A DNA stretch of 5,672 nt from an uncultured Clostridia bacterium (lineage in GTDB: Bacteria; Bacillota; Clostridia; Oscillospirales; Oscillospiraceae). Made by a program: the position numbers and the translations under genes. A model generated the notes under the pieces. That model did no database searches. It had not been told where the DNA came from and worked only from the letters and a program-made list of their open reading frames with translations. The DNA lies in NCBI GenBank assembly GCA_945926565.1, contig CAMELY010000094.1:1-5672 (forward strand). The letters are read 5' to 3'. Shown piece by piece: positions 1 to 5,672 of this stretch (position 1 is its first letter; every line of letters starts with the position of its first letter).

Positions 1-88
1 CCTTGGGCACAATGGCCTGTGCCTCTTTGGTGCCCAGGGCCCCGTCGATAAAGTCGTTCTGCATGTCAATGACAATCAAAAAATCCAT
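1..88 (-). CDS. Isochorismatase/nicotinamidase-like cysteine hydrolase, N-terminal fragment
   Basis: Only the first 29 codons are in the window; the gene runs off the left edge. The translation opens MDFLIVIDMQNDFIDGAL. The hydrophobic strand followed by VIDMQNDFIDG is the hallmark N-terminus of the isochorismatase-like cysteine hydrolase superfamily; its Asp is the first member of the family's Asp-Lys-Cys catalytic triad. The Lys and Cys lie outside the window and cannot be checked. The ATG is well placed 5 nt after a perfect AAGGAGG. Family members hydrolyse nicotinamide, isochorismate, ureidoacrylate and related amides, usually in the cytoplasm, and the visible part does not separate these. 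Nicotinamidase (NAD salvage) is a reasonable guess because the start resembles PncA proteins. It lies beyond the terminator of the purine operon on the same strand, so it is probably a separate transcription unit or is reached by readthrough. Confidence 0.8.
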   Translation of the reverse strand, partial: MDFLIVIDMQNDFIDGALGTKEAQAIVPK

Positions 89-93
89 GGGAA

Positions 94-100
94 CCTCCTT
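94..100 (-). promoter_or_regulatory. Shine-Dalgarno site of the cysteine hydrolase gene
   Basis: Read on the minus strand, AAGGAGG is followed by a 5-nt spacer (TTCCC) and the ATG ending at 86. It is an almost full complement of the 16S rRNA 3' end and fixes the start of the hydrolase gene. Confidence 0.85.
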
Positions 101-110
101 CGCGGCAGAA

Positions 111-138
111 AAGATATCGTTCAGCCTTGCAGCTGCAA
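111..138 (-). promoter_or_regulatory. Possible weak promoter for the hydrolase gene, with a 12-bp palindrome
   Basis: On the minus strand, TTGCAG (138-133) and TATCTT (116-111) are separated by 16 bp and could act as -35 and -10 elements, giving a very short leader before the Shine-Dalgarno site. The -35 half lies inside a perfect palindrome, TTGCAGCTGCAA (127-138), which could be an operator or chance. The -10 matches the consensus at four of six positions. This is a tentative reading; the hydrolase gene could instead depend on readthrough. Confidence 0.25.
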
Positions 139-170
139 AACAGAACAGGGCAGAGGCACAGCCTCTGCCC
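137..170 (-). terminator. Rho-independent terminator at the end of the purine operon
   Basis: A perfect 10-bp GC-rich inverted repeat, GGGCAGAGGC and GCCTCTGCCC, encloses a 3-nt loop (148-170). On the minus strand the stem is followed at once by TGTTCTGTTTT (147-137), a broken but T-rich tail. The hairpin starts about 10 bp after the stop codon of the transformylase gene, the expected place for operon termination. On the plus strand the stem is not followed by a T tract, so it works in one direction. The interrupted T run suggests termination may be incomplete. Confidence 0.8.
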
Positions 171-179
171 CGTAAAAGA

Positions 180-1355
180 TCAATGGTGGAACAGTCGGAT
201 TCCGGTAAAGCACATGGTAATCCCGTACTTGTTGCAGGTGTCAATGACATTGTCATCCCGGATCGAGCCACCGGGCTGGACAATATACTGCACGCCGCTC
301 TTCCGGGCCCGCTCCACGTTGTCGCCGAAGGGGAAGAAGGCGTCAGAGCCCACAGTGACCCCCTGCATCTGGGAGATCCAGGACTTCTTCTCCTCCCGGG
401 TCAGCACATCGGGCTTGACCTTAAAGGTGTTCTGCCACACGCCGTCCGCCAGCACGTCCTCGTACTCGTCGGAGATGTACACGTCGATGGCGTTGTCCCG
501 GTCGGGCCGGCGGATGCCGTCCACAAACTGGAGGCCCAGCACCTTGGGATGGTGGCGCAGCCACCAGTTGTCCGCCTTGCTGCCCGCCAGCCGGGTGCAG
601 TGGATCCGGCTCTGCTGGCCGGCGCCCACGCCGATGGCTTGGCCGTTCTTGACGTAGCAGACCGAGTTGGACTGGGTGTACTTGAGGGTGATGAGGGAGA
701 CGATCATGTCGATCTTGGCGCTCTCAGGCAGATCCTTATTCTCGGTGACGATGTTTCGCAGCATCTCCTCGTCAATTTTGAGGAAGTTGTGTCCCTGCTC
801 AAAGACCACGCCGTAGATGTGGCGGCGCTCAATGGGGGCGGGGACGTAGTCCGGATCCATCTGAACCACGTTGTAGTTGCCCTTCTTCTTGGTCTTGAGG
901 ATGGCCAGGGCCTCCTCGGTGTAGCCGGGGGCGATGACGCCGTCGGAGACCTCGTACTTCAGATACCGGGCGGTGGCGGCGTCACAGACGTCGGACAGAG
1001 CTGCCCAGTCGCCGTAGGAGCACAGCCGGTCAGCGCCCCGGGCCCGGATATAGGCGGCGGCCAGCGGGGTCACCTCGGCGTCCGGCTCTACGAAGTAGAC
1101 CGCCCGCTCCACATCGGTCAGGGGGAGGCCCACGGCGGCGCCGGCGGGGGAGACGTGCTTAAAGGAGGCGGCGCAGGGCAGGCCGGTGGCCTCCTTCAGC
1201 TCCTTGACCAGCTGCCAGGAGTTCATGGCGTCGCAGAAGTTGATATAGCCCGGCTTGCCGTTGAGGACGGTGACCGGCAGCTCACCCTCCTCCATGTAGA
1301 GGCGGGAGGGCTTCTGGTTGGGGTTGCAGCCGTATTTCAGTTCCAGTTCTTTCAT
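180..1355 (-). CDS. purH: Free-standing AICAR transformylase (phosphoribosylaminoimidazolecarboxamide formyltransferase)
   Basis: Transfers the formyl group of 10-formyl-tetrahydrofolate to AICAR to make FAICAR, the penultimate step to IMP, in the cytoplasm. The 391-residue protein matches only the C-terminal transformylase half of bifunctional PurH/ATIC (about 390 of 592 residues in human ATIC); there is no N-terminal IMP cyclohydrolase domain. Visible motifs are FKHVSPAGAAVG (65-76) with the catalytic Lys66-His67 pair, DGVIAPGYTEEAL (138-150), NKDLPESA (206-213), KYTQSNSVCYVKNGQ (225-239), GAGQQSRIHCTRLAG (244-258), WWLRHHP (264-270), SDAFFPFGDN (337-346) and the C-terminal RLFHH. These resemble eukaryotic ATIC more than typical bacterial PurH, which has KHxNPCG and ends near RHFRH. 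The start at 1355 is fixed by a strong Shine-Dalgarno; a longer reading to 1472 would overlap the upstream gene by about 100 bp with unrelated sequence. It is 11 bp downstream of the IMP cyclohydrolase gene and last in the operon. The symbol is used loosely, as half of PurH is absent. Confidence 0.95.
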   Translation of the reverse strand: MKELELKYGCNPNQKPSRLYMEEGELPVTVLNGKPGYINFCDAMNSWQLVKELKEATGLPCAASFKHVSPAGAAVGLPLTDVERAVYFVEPDAEVTPLAAAYIRARGADRLCSYGDWAALSDVCDAATARYLKYEVSDGVIAPGYTEEALAILKTKKKGNYNVVQMDPDYVPAPIERRHIYGVVFEQGHNFLKIDEEMLRNIVTENKDLPESAKIDMIVSLITLKYTQSNSVCYVKNGQAIGVGAGQQSRIHCTRLAGSKADNWWLRHHPKVLGLQFVDGIRRPDRDNAIDVYISDEYEDVLADGVWQNTFKVKPDVLTREEKKSWISQMQGVTVGSDAFFPFGDNVERARKSGVQYIVQPGGSIRDDNVIDTCNKYGITMCFTGIRLFHH

Positions 1356-1360
1356 GGGAG

Positions 1361-1367
1361 ACCTCCT
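1361..1367 (-). promoter_or_regulatory. Shine-Dalgarno site that fixes the transformylase start
   Basis: AGGAGGT on the minus strand lies 5 nt before the ATG at 1355-1353. Its first base is the last base of the upstream purO stop codon (1369-1367), so termination of one gene and initiation of the next are spatially coupled. Confidence 0.8.
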
Positions 1368-2077
1368 CACTGCTGATGCTTGTTGACAATCACGTCGTCC
1401 GCGGCCTGGGTCTCCAGGTCGATATAGCGGACGAAGAGGGAGACCTTGTTCTCCTCGTTCAGGCTGCTCCACAGCAGGTCGGCAAATTCCTGAGCCGTAT
1501 TGCTGGGGATGGAGACCAGCTCCGGCTCTCCCTCAAAGGAGGGCAGGGGATTGCCGTCACCCATGTAGGTGTGGATGAAGTGGCCGAAGCCTGCGGGAAC
1601 GCCGTCGTACTCGAAGAAGTAGCGGTTGCAGAAGTTGGGGTCGCCGTTGAAGCTCTTGAGGATGGACAGCTTGTAAGCGCCGCTGGGCAGCATGGCGCCG
1701 GAGATGCGGGGGGTGTAGTTGGGGCCGTCCGGCTCGAAGGTGCGGGTCATCAGGGCGTGCCGGAAGCAGTGGCCCTCATTCAGTGCCTCCATAATGGTGT
1801 CGGTCTGGTCGCCGTTGGTGACAATGGTCAGATTCTTCACCTTGCGCACCGGATGATAGATAATCAGGGAGGGATCTACCATCTTGGAGGGATCAAAGGC
1901 CTCAGTGCGGATGCCGTCCTCGGTGACCGAGAAGATCCGGTTCCGGCTGTTCTCGCTGCGGCCCATAATGAAGTAGGCGATGACGGCGCTCTTGCCGTCG
2001 GCGCTCCGGCCCAGAACGATGCCCCGGCCGGGATAGGGGTTGCGCTGCAGCTCCTGGGTAAGATCAAGCAGTTTCAT
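1367..2077 (-). CDS. purO: IMP cyclohydrolase, PurO family (archaeal type)
   Basis: Predicted to close the ring of FAICAR to give IMP, the last step of purine synthesis. The 236-residue protein shows the PurO-family pattern: an N-terminal YPGRGIVLGRSADGK segment (15-29), GRSENSRNRIF (39-49), TNGDQTDTI (87-95), YTPRISG (121-127), and a glycine/aromatic-rich GFGHFIHTYMGDG (163-175). PurO was defined in methanogenic archaea and has an Ntn-hydrolase-like fold unrelated to the cyclohydrolase domain of PurH. It is somewhat longer than the roughly 200-residue archaeal proteins, with about 14 residues before the YPGRG motif. Start at 2077: the ATG follows AGAGAGGT (2090-2083) at a 5-nt spacing. An upstream in-frame start at 2104 would add nine residues but lacks comparable support. 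Its position directly before a transformylase that lacks a cyclohydrolase domain strongly supports the role. Family assignment is from remembered motifs. Confidence 0.9.
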   Translation of the reverse strand: MKLLDLTQELQRNPYPGRGIVLGRSADGKSAVIAYFIMGRSENSRNRIFSVTEDGIRTEAFDPSKMVDPSLIIYHPVRKVKNLTIVTNGDQTDTIMEALNEGHCFRHALMTRTFEPDGPNYTPRISGAMLPSGAYKLSILKSFNGDPNFCNRYFFEYDGVPAGFGHFIHTYMGDGNPLPSFEGEPELVSIPSNTAQEFADLLWSSLNEENKVSLFVRYIDLETQAADDVIVNKHQQ

Positions 2078-2123
2078 GGGATACCTCTCTCTGTAACGGT
2101 TCAAATGGGAAGGATCATCCGGC

Positions 2124-2756
2124 TCATACGCCGGGCAGGATGTGAACAGTGCGGCCCTCTACCCGAAGGCGGCCCTCACAGAACAGGCTCACCGCCTTAG
2201 GCAGCAGCTTCCACTCCGCCTGCTCCATAATGCGGCGCTGGAGCACTTCCGGGGTGTCTCCCTCCTCCACAGGCACCGCCTTCTGGAGGATGATGGGGCC
2301 GCCGTCGCACTGTTCGTTGACAAAGTGGACGGTGGCGCCGGAGACCTTGACACCGTAAGCCAGGGCCTTCTCATGGACATGGAGGCCGTAGGCCCCCTCT
2401 CCGCAGAAGGAGGGGATGAGGGCGGGGTGGACGTTGATGATGGCGTTGGGATAGGCCCGGATCAGCTCCTCGGTGAGGACGTACATGAAGCCGGCCAGCA
2501 CCACCAGGTCAATTTCCAGCTCCCGGAGCAGCCGGGTCAGCTCGCGGGTCATGGCCTGGTTGGAATCAAAGTCCTTCCGGCAGACCACATAGCCCGGAAT
2601 CCCCGCCTTTTCCGCCCGCTGGAGGGCAAAGGCGGTGGGGGAGGAGGAGATGACGGCACAAATCTTGCCCTGCTTAATGGCACAGCGCTTCTGTGCGTCG
2701 ATGAGGGCCTGGAGGTTGGTGCCGCCGCCGGAGACCAGGACGGCGATCTTTTTCAC
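2124..2756 (-). CDS. purN: Phosphoribosylglycinamide formyltransferase (GAR transformylase)
   Basis: Transfers a formyl group from 10-formyl-tetrahydrofolate to GAR, giving FGAR (step 3), in the cytoplasm. The protein is 210 residues, normal for PurN. It opens KKIAVLVSGGGTNLQALID, the phosphate-binding loop of the family. The catalytic triad is present: Asn108 and His110 in INVHPALIPSF and Asp151 in NEQCDGGPII. The folate-side segment LAGFMYVLTEELI (88-100) is also typical. The FCGEGAYGLHVHEKAL insert (117-132) is longer than in E. coli PurN and fits the Firmicute form. The start codon is GTG at 2756-2754 and overlaps the purM stop codon by four bases (GTGA), with GAGGTGAT just upstream inside purM, so translation is probably coupled to purM. 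A 46-bp gap separates it from purO. Confidence 0.97.
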   Translation of the reverse strand: MKKIAVLVSGGGTNLQALIDAQKRCAIKQGKICAVISSSPTAFALQRAEKAGIPGYVVCRKDFDSNQAMTRELTRLLRELEIDLVVLAGFMYVLTEELIRAYPNAIINVHPALIPSFCGEGAYGLHVHEKALAYGVKVSGATVHFVNEQCDGGPIILQKAVPVEEGDTPEVLQRRIMEQAEWKLLPKAVSLFCEGRLRVEGRTVHILPGV

Positions 2757-3796
2757 AGGATCACCTCAACGCCCTCGTCTCCCTGGGAGACCTGGCCGAT
2801 GACCGAGACACGCTCACCGGTCTGAACGAGGATGTTCATGGCGTCGCCCACCTGGTCACGGGGCACAGCCAAAATCATGCCGACGCCCATGTTGAAGGTG
2901 TTGTACATATCCCGGGTGGGAATCTTACCCGCCTGCTGAATGATGGAGAAGATGGGCAGCTGAGGAATGGAGCTGGCGTTGATGCGGGCAGTGAGACCCT
3001 GGGGCATCATGCGGGGCACGTTCTCGTACAGGCCGCCGCCGGTGATGTGGCTGATGCCGTGGATGGACACGCCGCAGTCCATCAGACTGCGGATGGAGCG
3101 GACATAGATCCGGGTGGGCTTGAGCAGCTCCTCACCCAGGGTGCAGGCCAGGTCGGCGTTATACTGGTCATAGGTGTTGTTGATGTCCAGCACCTTGCGC
3201 ACCAGGGAGAAGCCGTTGGAGTGGACGCCGGAGGAGCCCAGACCCAGCAGTACGTCTCCTGCCTGCATCATCTGGTTGTTGATTTTCTTGTCGTAGTCCA
3301 CCAGGCCCACGGAGAAACCGGCCAGGTCATACTCGTTCACGGGGTAAAAGCCGGGCATCTCGGCAGTCTCGCCGCCGATGAGGGCGCAGCTGGCCTGACG
3401 GCAGCCGTTGGCGATGCCGGAGACGATCTGCTCAATCTTCTTGGGATCATTCTTGCCGCAGGCGATGTAGTCCAGGAAGAACATGGGCAGGGCGCCGGAG
3501 CAGATGATGTCGTTGACGCACATGGCCACGCAGTCGATGCCTACGGTGTCATGCTTATCCAGGAGGAAGGCCAGCTTCAGCTTGGTGCCCACACCGTCGG
3601 TGCCGGAGACCAGGACAGGACGCTTCATTCCCTGGATCTGGGGTTCAAACATGCCGCCGAAATCGCCGATGCCGCCCAGCACGCCGGGGACAACAGTGGA
3701 GGCGACCAGAGGCTTGATGCGGCTGACCGCCTCGTAACCGGCGGTGACATCTACGCCGGCGGCAGCGTAGGAGGCGGATTTGCTGTTAGTGTTCAC
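2753..3796 (-). CDS. purM: Phosphoribosylformylglycinamidine cyclo-ligase (AIR synthetase)
   Basis: Closes FGAM to AIR using ATP (step 5), as a cytoplasmic homodimer. Length, 347 residues, is normal for PurM. Motifs in order: SYAAAGVDVTAGYEAV (9-24, the typical PurM opening), VSGTDGVGTKLKLA (63-76), AMCVNDIICSGA (91-102), LIGGETAEMPGFY (139-151), YDLAGFSVG (156-164), GLGSSGVHSNGFSLVRK (185-201), LLKPTRIYV (224-232), HITGGGLYENVPR (250-262) and FNMGVGM (301-307). No domain is missing and no frameshift is seen. Translation starts at GTG (3796-3794), supported by AGGAGG at 3810-3805. It begins 15 bp after purF and its last four bases overlap purN. Confidence 0.98.
   Translation of the reverse strand: MNTNSKSASYAAAGVDVTAGYEAVSRIKPLVASTVVPGVLGGIGDFGGMFEPQIQGMKRPVLVSGTDGVGTKLKLAFLLDKHDTVGIDCVAMCVNDIICSGALPMFFLDYIACGKNDPKKIEQIVSGIANGCRQASCALIGGETAEMPGFYPVNEYDLAGFSVGLVDYDKKINNQMMQAGDVLLGLGSSGVHSNGFSLVRKVLDINNTYDQYNADLACTLGEELLKPTRIYVRSIRSLMDCGVSIHGISHITGGGLYENVPRMMPQGLTARINASSIPQLPIFSIIQQAGKIPTRDMYNTFNMGVGMILAVPRDQVGDAMNILVQTGERVSVIGQVSQGDEGVEVIL
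2760..2767 (-). promoter_or_regulatory. Shine-Dalgarno site supporting the GTG start of purN
   Basis: GAGGTGAT on the minus strand lies within the last codons of purM, just before the GTG at 2756. It supports the GTG start and the translational coupling between purM and purN. Confidence 0.65.
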
Positions 3797-3804
3797 GGGA
3801 AGTT

Positions 3805-3810
3805 CCTCCT
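3805..3810 (-). promoter_or_regulatory. Shine-Dalgarno site supporting the GTG start of purM
   Basis: AGGAGG on the minus strand begins two bases after the purF stop codon and lies 8 nt before the GTG at 3796. It favours this non-ATG start as the real one. Confidence 0.75.
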
Positions 3811-3811
3811 G

Positions 3812-5254
3812 TCAATCGTTATTGATGGTGAGCTGCCGGCCGGACTCCCCCGGAACGGGGAGCACATAGTCGCCGGTAAAGCAGGCGTCACAGAAGCCCA
3901 GATGCAGATTTTGGGCCATTGCTTTCAGAGAATCCAGAGGCAGATACTGGAGGGAGTCGGCGCCGATGAGCCGGCAGACCTCCTCCACGGTGCGGCCGTT
4001 GGCAATCATGTCCTCAGACCGGGGGGTGACAGTGCCGAAGTGGCACTGATACCGGAAGGGGGGAGAGGATACCTTCATGTGTACCTCTTTCGCTCCGGCC
4101 TCCCGGAGCAGCTTGACGATCCGGGCGCAGGTTTTACCCCGGATGATGGAGTCGTCCACCAGGATGATCCGCTTGTCCTTGACGGTGGCGGAGACGGCGT
4201 TGAGCTTGATGCGCAGGCTCTTCTCCCGCTCCCAGCGCTGGGACTGGATAAAGGTGCGGGCGATATACCGGTTTTTCATCAGGCCGATGCCGTAGGGAAT
4301 GCCGGATTCCCGGGCAAAGCCCATGGCGGCGGCGATGCCGGAGTCGGGCACGCCGATGACCAGATCCCCCTCCACCGTATTCTGACGGGCCAGCATCCGG
4401 CCGGCCTCCTCCCGAGCGGCGCCCACGGAGCAGCCGTCAATGATGGAGTCCTGCCGGGCGAAATAGATCAGCTCGAACAGGCAGAAAGCCCGGCGGGCGG
4501 CCTTAATGCGGCAGTGGTGGCTGGTGATGATCCCGTCCTTGGCAACCACCACCTCACCCGGCTCTACGTCCCGGAGGACGGTGCCCCCCAGCGCCTCGAT
4601 GGCGCAGGACTCGGAGGCGAAAAGAATGGAGTTGCCGATCTTGCCGATGCACAAAGGCCGGAAGCCGTTGGGATCCCGGACGGCGATCAGCTTGTCCTTT
4701 TCCATCAGCACCATGGAATAGGCGCCGATCATATACTCCATGGCATTGATCACAGCGTCCTCCAGGGTGTGGGTGCGCAGGTGCTCCCGGACGATGAGAT
4801 AGGTGATCACCTCAGCGTCGTTGGTGCCCTGGAAGATGCCGCCCCGGTTCTCCGTCTCCGCCCGGAGGGCCTTGCCGTTGACCAGGGTGCCGTTATAGCA
4901 CATGGCCATGGAGCCGGAGGCGTGGTGCAGCACCAGAGGCTGGATGTTAGCCGGGTTCACCGAGGCGGAGTTGGTGGCGTGGCGGACATGGCCCACGGCG
5001 GCGCTGGCGCCCCGGAAGGCCTTGAGCTCGCTCATGGAGAAGACCTCGGGCACCAGGCCCTTGGCCTTGTGTACCCGGAGCACGCCGTTCTGAGACACGG
5101 CGATGCCGCAGGAGTCCTGTCCCCGGTGCTGCAGAGCGAAGAGGGCGTTGTAGGTGTCAAAGGCGGGCTCCCGGCCATCGGCAGGGTCGGCGATCAGGCC
5201 GAAGACACCGCACTCCTCCTTCAGCTTGGGGGGCTGGGCAGTTAACTCTTTCAT
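3812..5254 (-). CDS. purF: Amidophosphoribosyltransferase (glutamine PRPP amidotransferase), Fe-S type
   Basis: Catalyses the first committed step: PRPP plus glutamine to phosphoribosylamine. The 480-residue protein has two domains. The N-terminal glutaminase (Ntn) domain has Cys15 as presumed nucleophile in ECGVFG, exposed by removing a 14-residue propeptide, with LQHRGQDSCG (41-50), GHVRHATNS (88-96), CYNGTLVN (119-126) and GTNDAEV (143-149). The C-terminal phosphoribosyltransferase domain carries the PRPP loop ILVDDSIIRGKT (364-375) and GVPDSG (301-306). Cys258, Cys404, Cys455 and Cys458 (FCDACFTG) match the four [4Fe-4S] ligands known in Bacillus subtilis PurF, so an oxygen-sensitive cluster enzyme is likely. 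In this family AMP/GMP-type nucleotides inhibit activity; that is family knowledge. The ATG at 5254 is 12 bp after purC and has no strong Shine-Dalgarno (only AGGA about 16 nt upstream), so initiation may rely on coupling to purC. No closer in-frame start leaves a propeptide before Cys15. Confidence 0.98.
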   Translation of the reverse strand: MKELTAQPPKLKEECGVFGLIADPADGREPAFDTYNALFALQHRGQDSCGIAVSQNGVLRVHKAKGLVPEVFSMSELKAFRGASAAVGHVRHATNSASVNPANIQPLVLHHASGSMAMCYNGTLVNGKALRAETENRGGIFQGTNDAEVITYLIVREHLRTHTLEDAVINAMEYMIGAYSMVLMEKDKLIAVRDPNGFRPLCIGKIGNSILFASESCAIEALGGTVLRDVEPGEVVVAKDGIITSHHCRIKAARRAFCLFELIYFARQDSIIDGCSVGAAREEAGRMLARQNTVEGDLVIGVPDSGIAAAMGFARESGIPYGIGLMKNRYIARTFIQSQRWEREKSLRIKLNAVSATVKDKRIILVDDSIIRGKTCARIVKLLREAGAKEVHMKVSSPPFRYQCHFGTVTPRSEDMIANGRTVEEVCRLIGADSLQYLPLDSLKAMAQNLHLGFCDACFTGDYVLPVPGESGRQLTINND

Positions 5255-5266
5255 GGAAGCGCCCGT

Positions 5267-5672
5267 TCAGTCCTGGCTGTCGCCCATCAGACGGCGCATG
5301 ACCTCCTGATAGGCCTCCTCAGCGCCGCCCAGATCCCGGCGGAAGCGGTCCTTGTCCAGCTTCTCATGGGTGGTCTCGTCCCACAGGCGGCAGGTGTCGG
5401 GGCTGATCTCGTCGGCCAGGACAATGGTGCCGTCGGCAGTCTTACCGAACTCCAGCTTGAAGTCCACCAGGTCGATGCCCACGCCCTTGAGGAAGCCCTT
5501 GAGCAGATCGTTGACCTGGAAGGCATACTTCTTGATCAGGTTGATCTCCTCCCAGGTGGCGGCCTTCAGAGCCACGGCGTGGTAGGCGTTCATGAGGGGA
5601 TCGCCCAGCTCGTCGTTCTTGTAGGAGAACTCAATGGTGGGCTCGTCAAACACGATGCCCTCCTCCACGCCG
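5267..5672 (-). CDS. purC: SAICAR synthetase, C-terminal part (cut by window edge)
   Basis: Joins CAIR and aspartate with ATP to form SAICAR. Only the last 134 residues are present; the N-terminal ATP-binding part (about 100 residues, judged from the usual ~235-residue length) lies beyond the right edge. The visible part contains EEGIVFDEPTIEFSYKND, LGDPLMN, the family signature LVDFKLEFG (nt about 5468-5442) and DEISPDTCRLWD (about 5413-5378). The GTG at 5668 is an internal valine codon in the conserved GVEEG stretch, not a start. The frame is open to the window edge and ends with TGA at 5269-5267, 12 bp before purF. It is the most upstream gene seen and likely shares a transcript with purF. 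Confidence 0.97.
   Translation of the reverse strand, partial: GVEEGIVFDEPTIEFSYKNDELGDPLMNAYHAVALKAATWEEINLIKKYAFQVNDLLKGFLKGVGIDLVDFKLEFGKTADGTIVLADEISPDTCRLWDETTHEKLDKDRFRRDLGGAEEAYQEVMRRLMGDSQD

Noticed and set aside
3..1376. A 457-codon plus-strand open frame opposite the transformylase and hydrolase genes
   Set aside because: Same compositional artefact: it spans the terminator and two genes on the other strand and has no family motifs. Similar plus-strand frames at 1376-2200 and 2142-2825 were rejected for the same reason.
1356..1472. N-terminal extension of the transformylase to an upstream start at 1472
   Set aside because: It would overlap purO by about 100 bp, and the added residues are Arg/Pro/Gly-rich out-of-frame sequence; the ATG at 1355 has a strong Shine-Dalgarno.
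2078..2123. The 46-bp purN-purO gap as an internal promoter or riboswitch
   Set aside because: Too short for a riboswitch, and I see no convincing -35/-10 pair; only the purO ribosome-binding site (AGAGAGGT) is recognisable.
2119..2134. Small inverted repeat CCGGC/GCCGG around the purN stop codon, considered as an internal terminator
   Set aside because: The stem is only 5 bp with a 6-nt loop and no T tract follows; probably chance in GC-rich DNA.
3047..5245. A 732-codon open frame on the plus strand, antisense to purF and purM
   Set aside because: It lies opposite two unmistakable conserved genes, crosses their boundary, and its product is a low-complexity Gly/Ala/Val/Asp/His-rich sequence with no recognisable domain. 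Long antisense frames are expected opposite GC-rich codons.
5267..5668. purC as a complete short gene starting at GTG 5668
   Set aside because: The frame is open to the window edge, the GTG is in a conserved internal GVEEG motif, and the N-terminal ATP-binding half would be missing.

Overview
This window is a compact segment of a de novo purine biosynthesis operon, transcribed entirely from the minus strand (right to left). In transcription order it carries purC (3' part only, cut by the right edge), purF, purM, purN, an archaeal-type IMP cyclohydrolase (purO family) and a free-standing AICAR transformylase (the C-terminal half of a normal PurH). A hairpin terminator follows. Beyond it is the 5' end of a gene for an isochorismatase/nicotinamidase-like cysteine hydrolase, cut by the left edge.

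The genes are tightly packed, with gaps of 12, 15, 46 and 11 bp and one 4-bp overlap, so one polycistronic mRNA is very likely. The operon promoter and any purine-responsive leader (for example a PurR box or purine riboswitch) must lie right of the window; none is visible here. The only gene-free stretch, 89-179, holds the terminator, a 12-bp palindrome and the ribosome-binding site of the hydrolase gene. No RNA genes, mobile elements, CRISPR arrays or long repeats were seen.

Together the genes encode PRPP amidation (PurF, step 1), GAR formylation (PurN), AIR synthesis (PurM), SAICAR synthesis (PurC), AICAR formylation and FAICAR ring closure to IMP. purD, purL/Q/S, purE and purB are not in the window. 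Both formyl-transfer steps use enzymes of the 10-formyl-tetrahydrofolate type.

The distinctive point is the end of the pathway. Instead of the usual bifunctional PurH, two adjacent genes supply the two activities: a PurO-family cyclohydrolase best known from archaea, and a transformylase whose motifs (KHVSPAG, C-terminal RLFHH) resemble animal ATIC more than typical bacterial PurH.

The organism is probably a moderately GC-rich Firmicute of the class Clostridia, perhaps Oscillospiraceae/Flavonifractor-like. This is inferred from strong AGGAGG-type Shine-Dalgarno sites, an Fe-S type PurF with a propeptide, G/C-rich third codon positions and the purO plus transformylase pair. The assignment is from memory of family patterns, not a database search. 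The split arrangement is probably shared by related Clostridia, so it is unusual relative to textbook bacteria rather than clearly undescribed.
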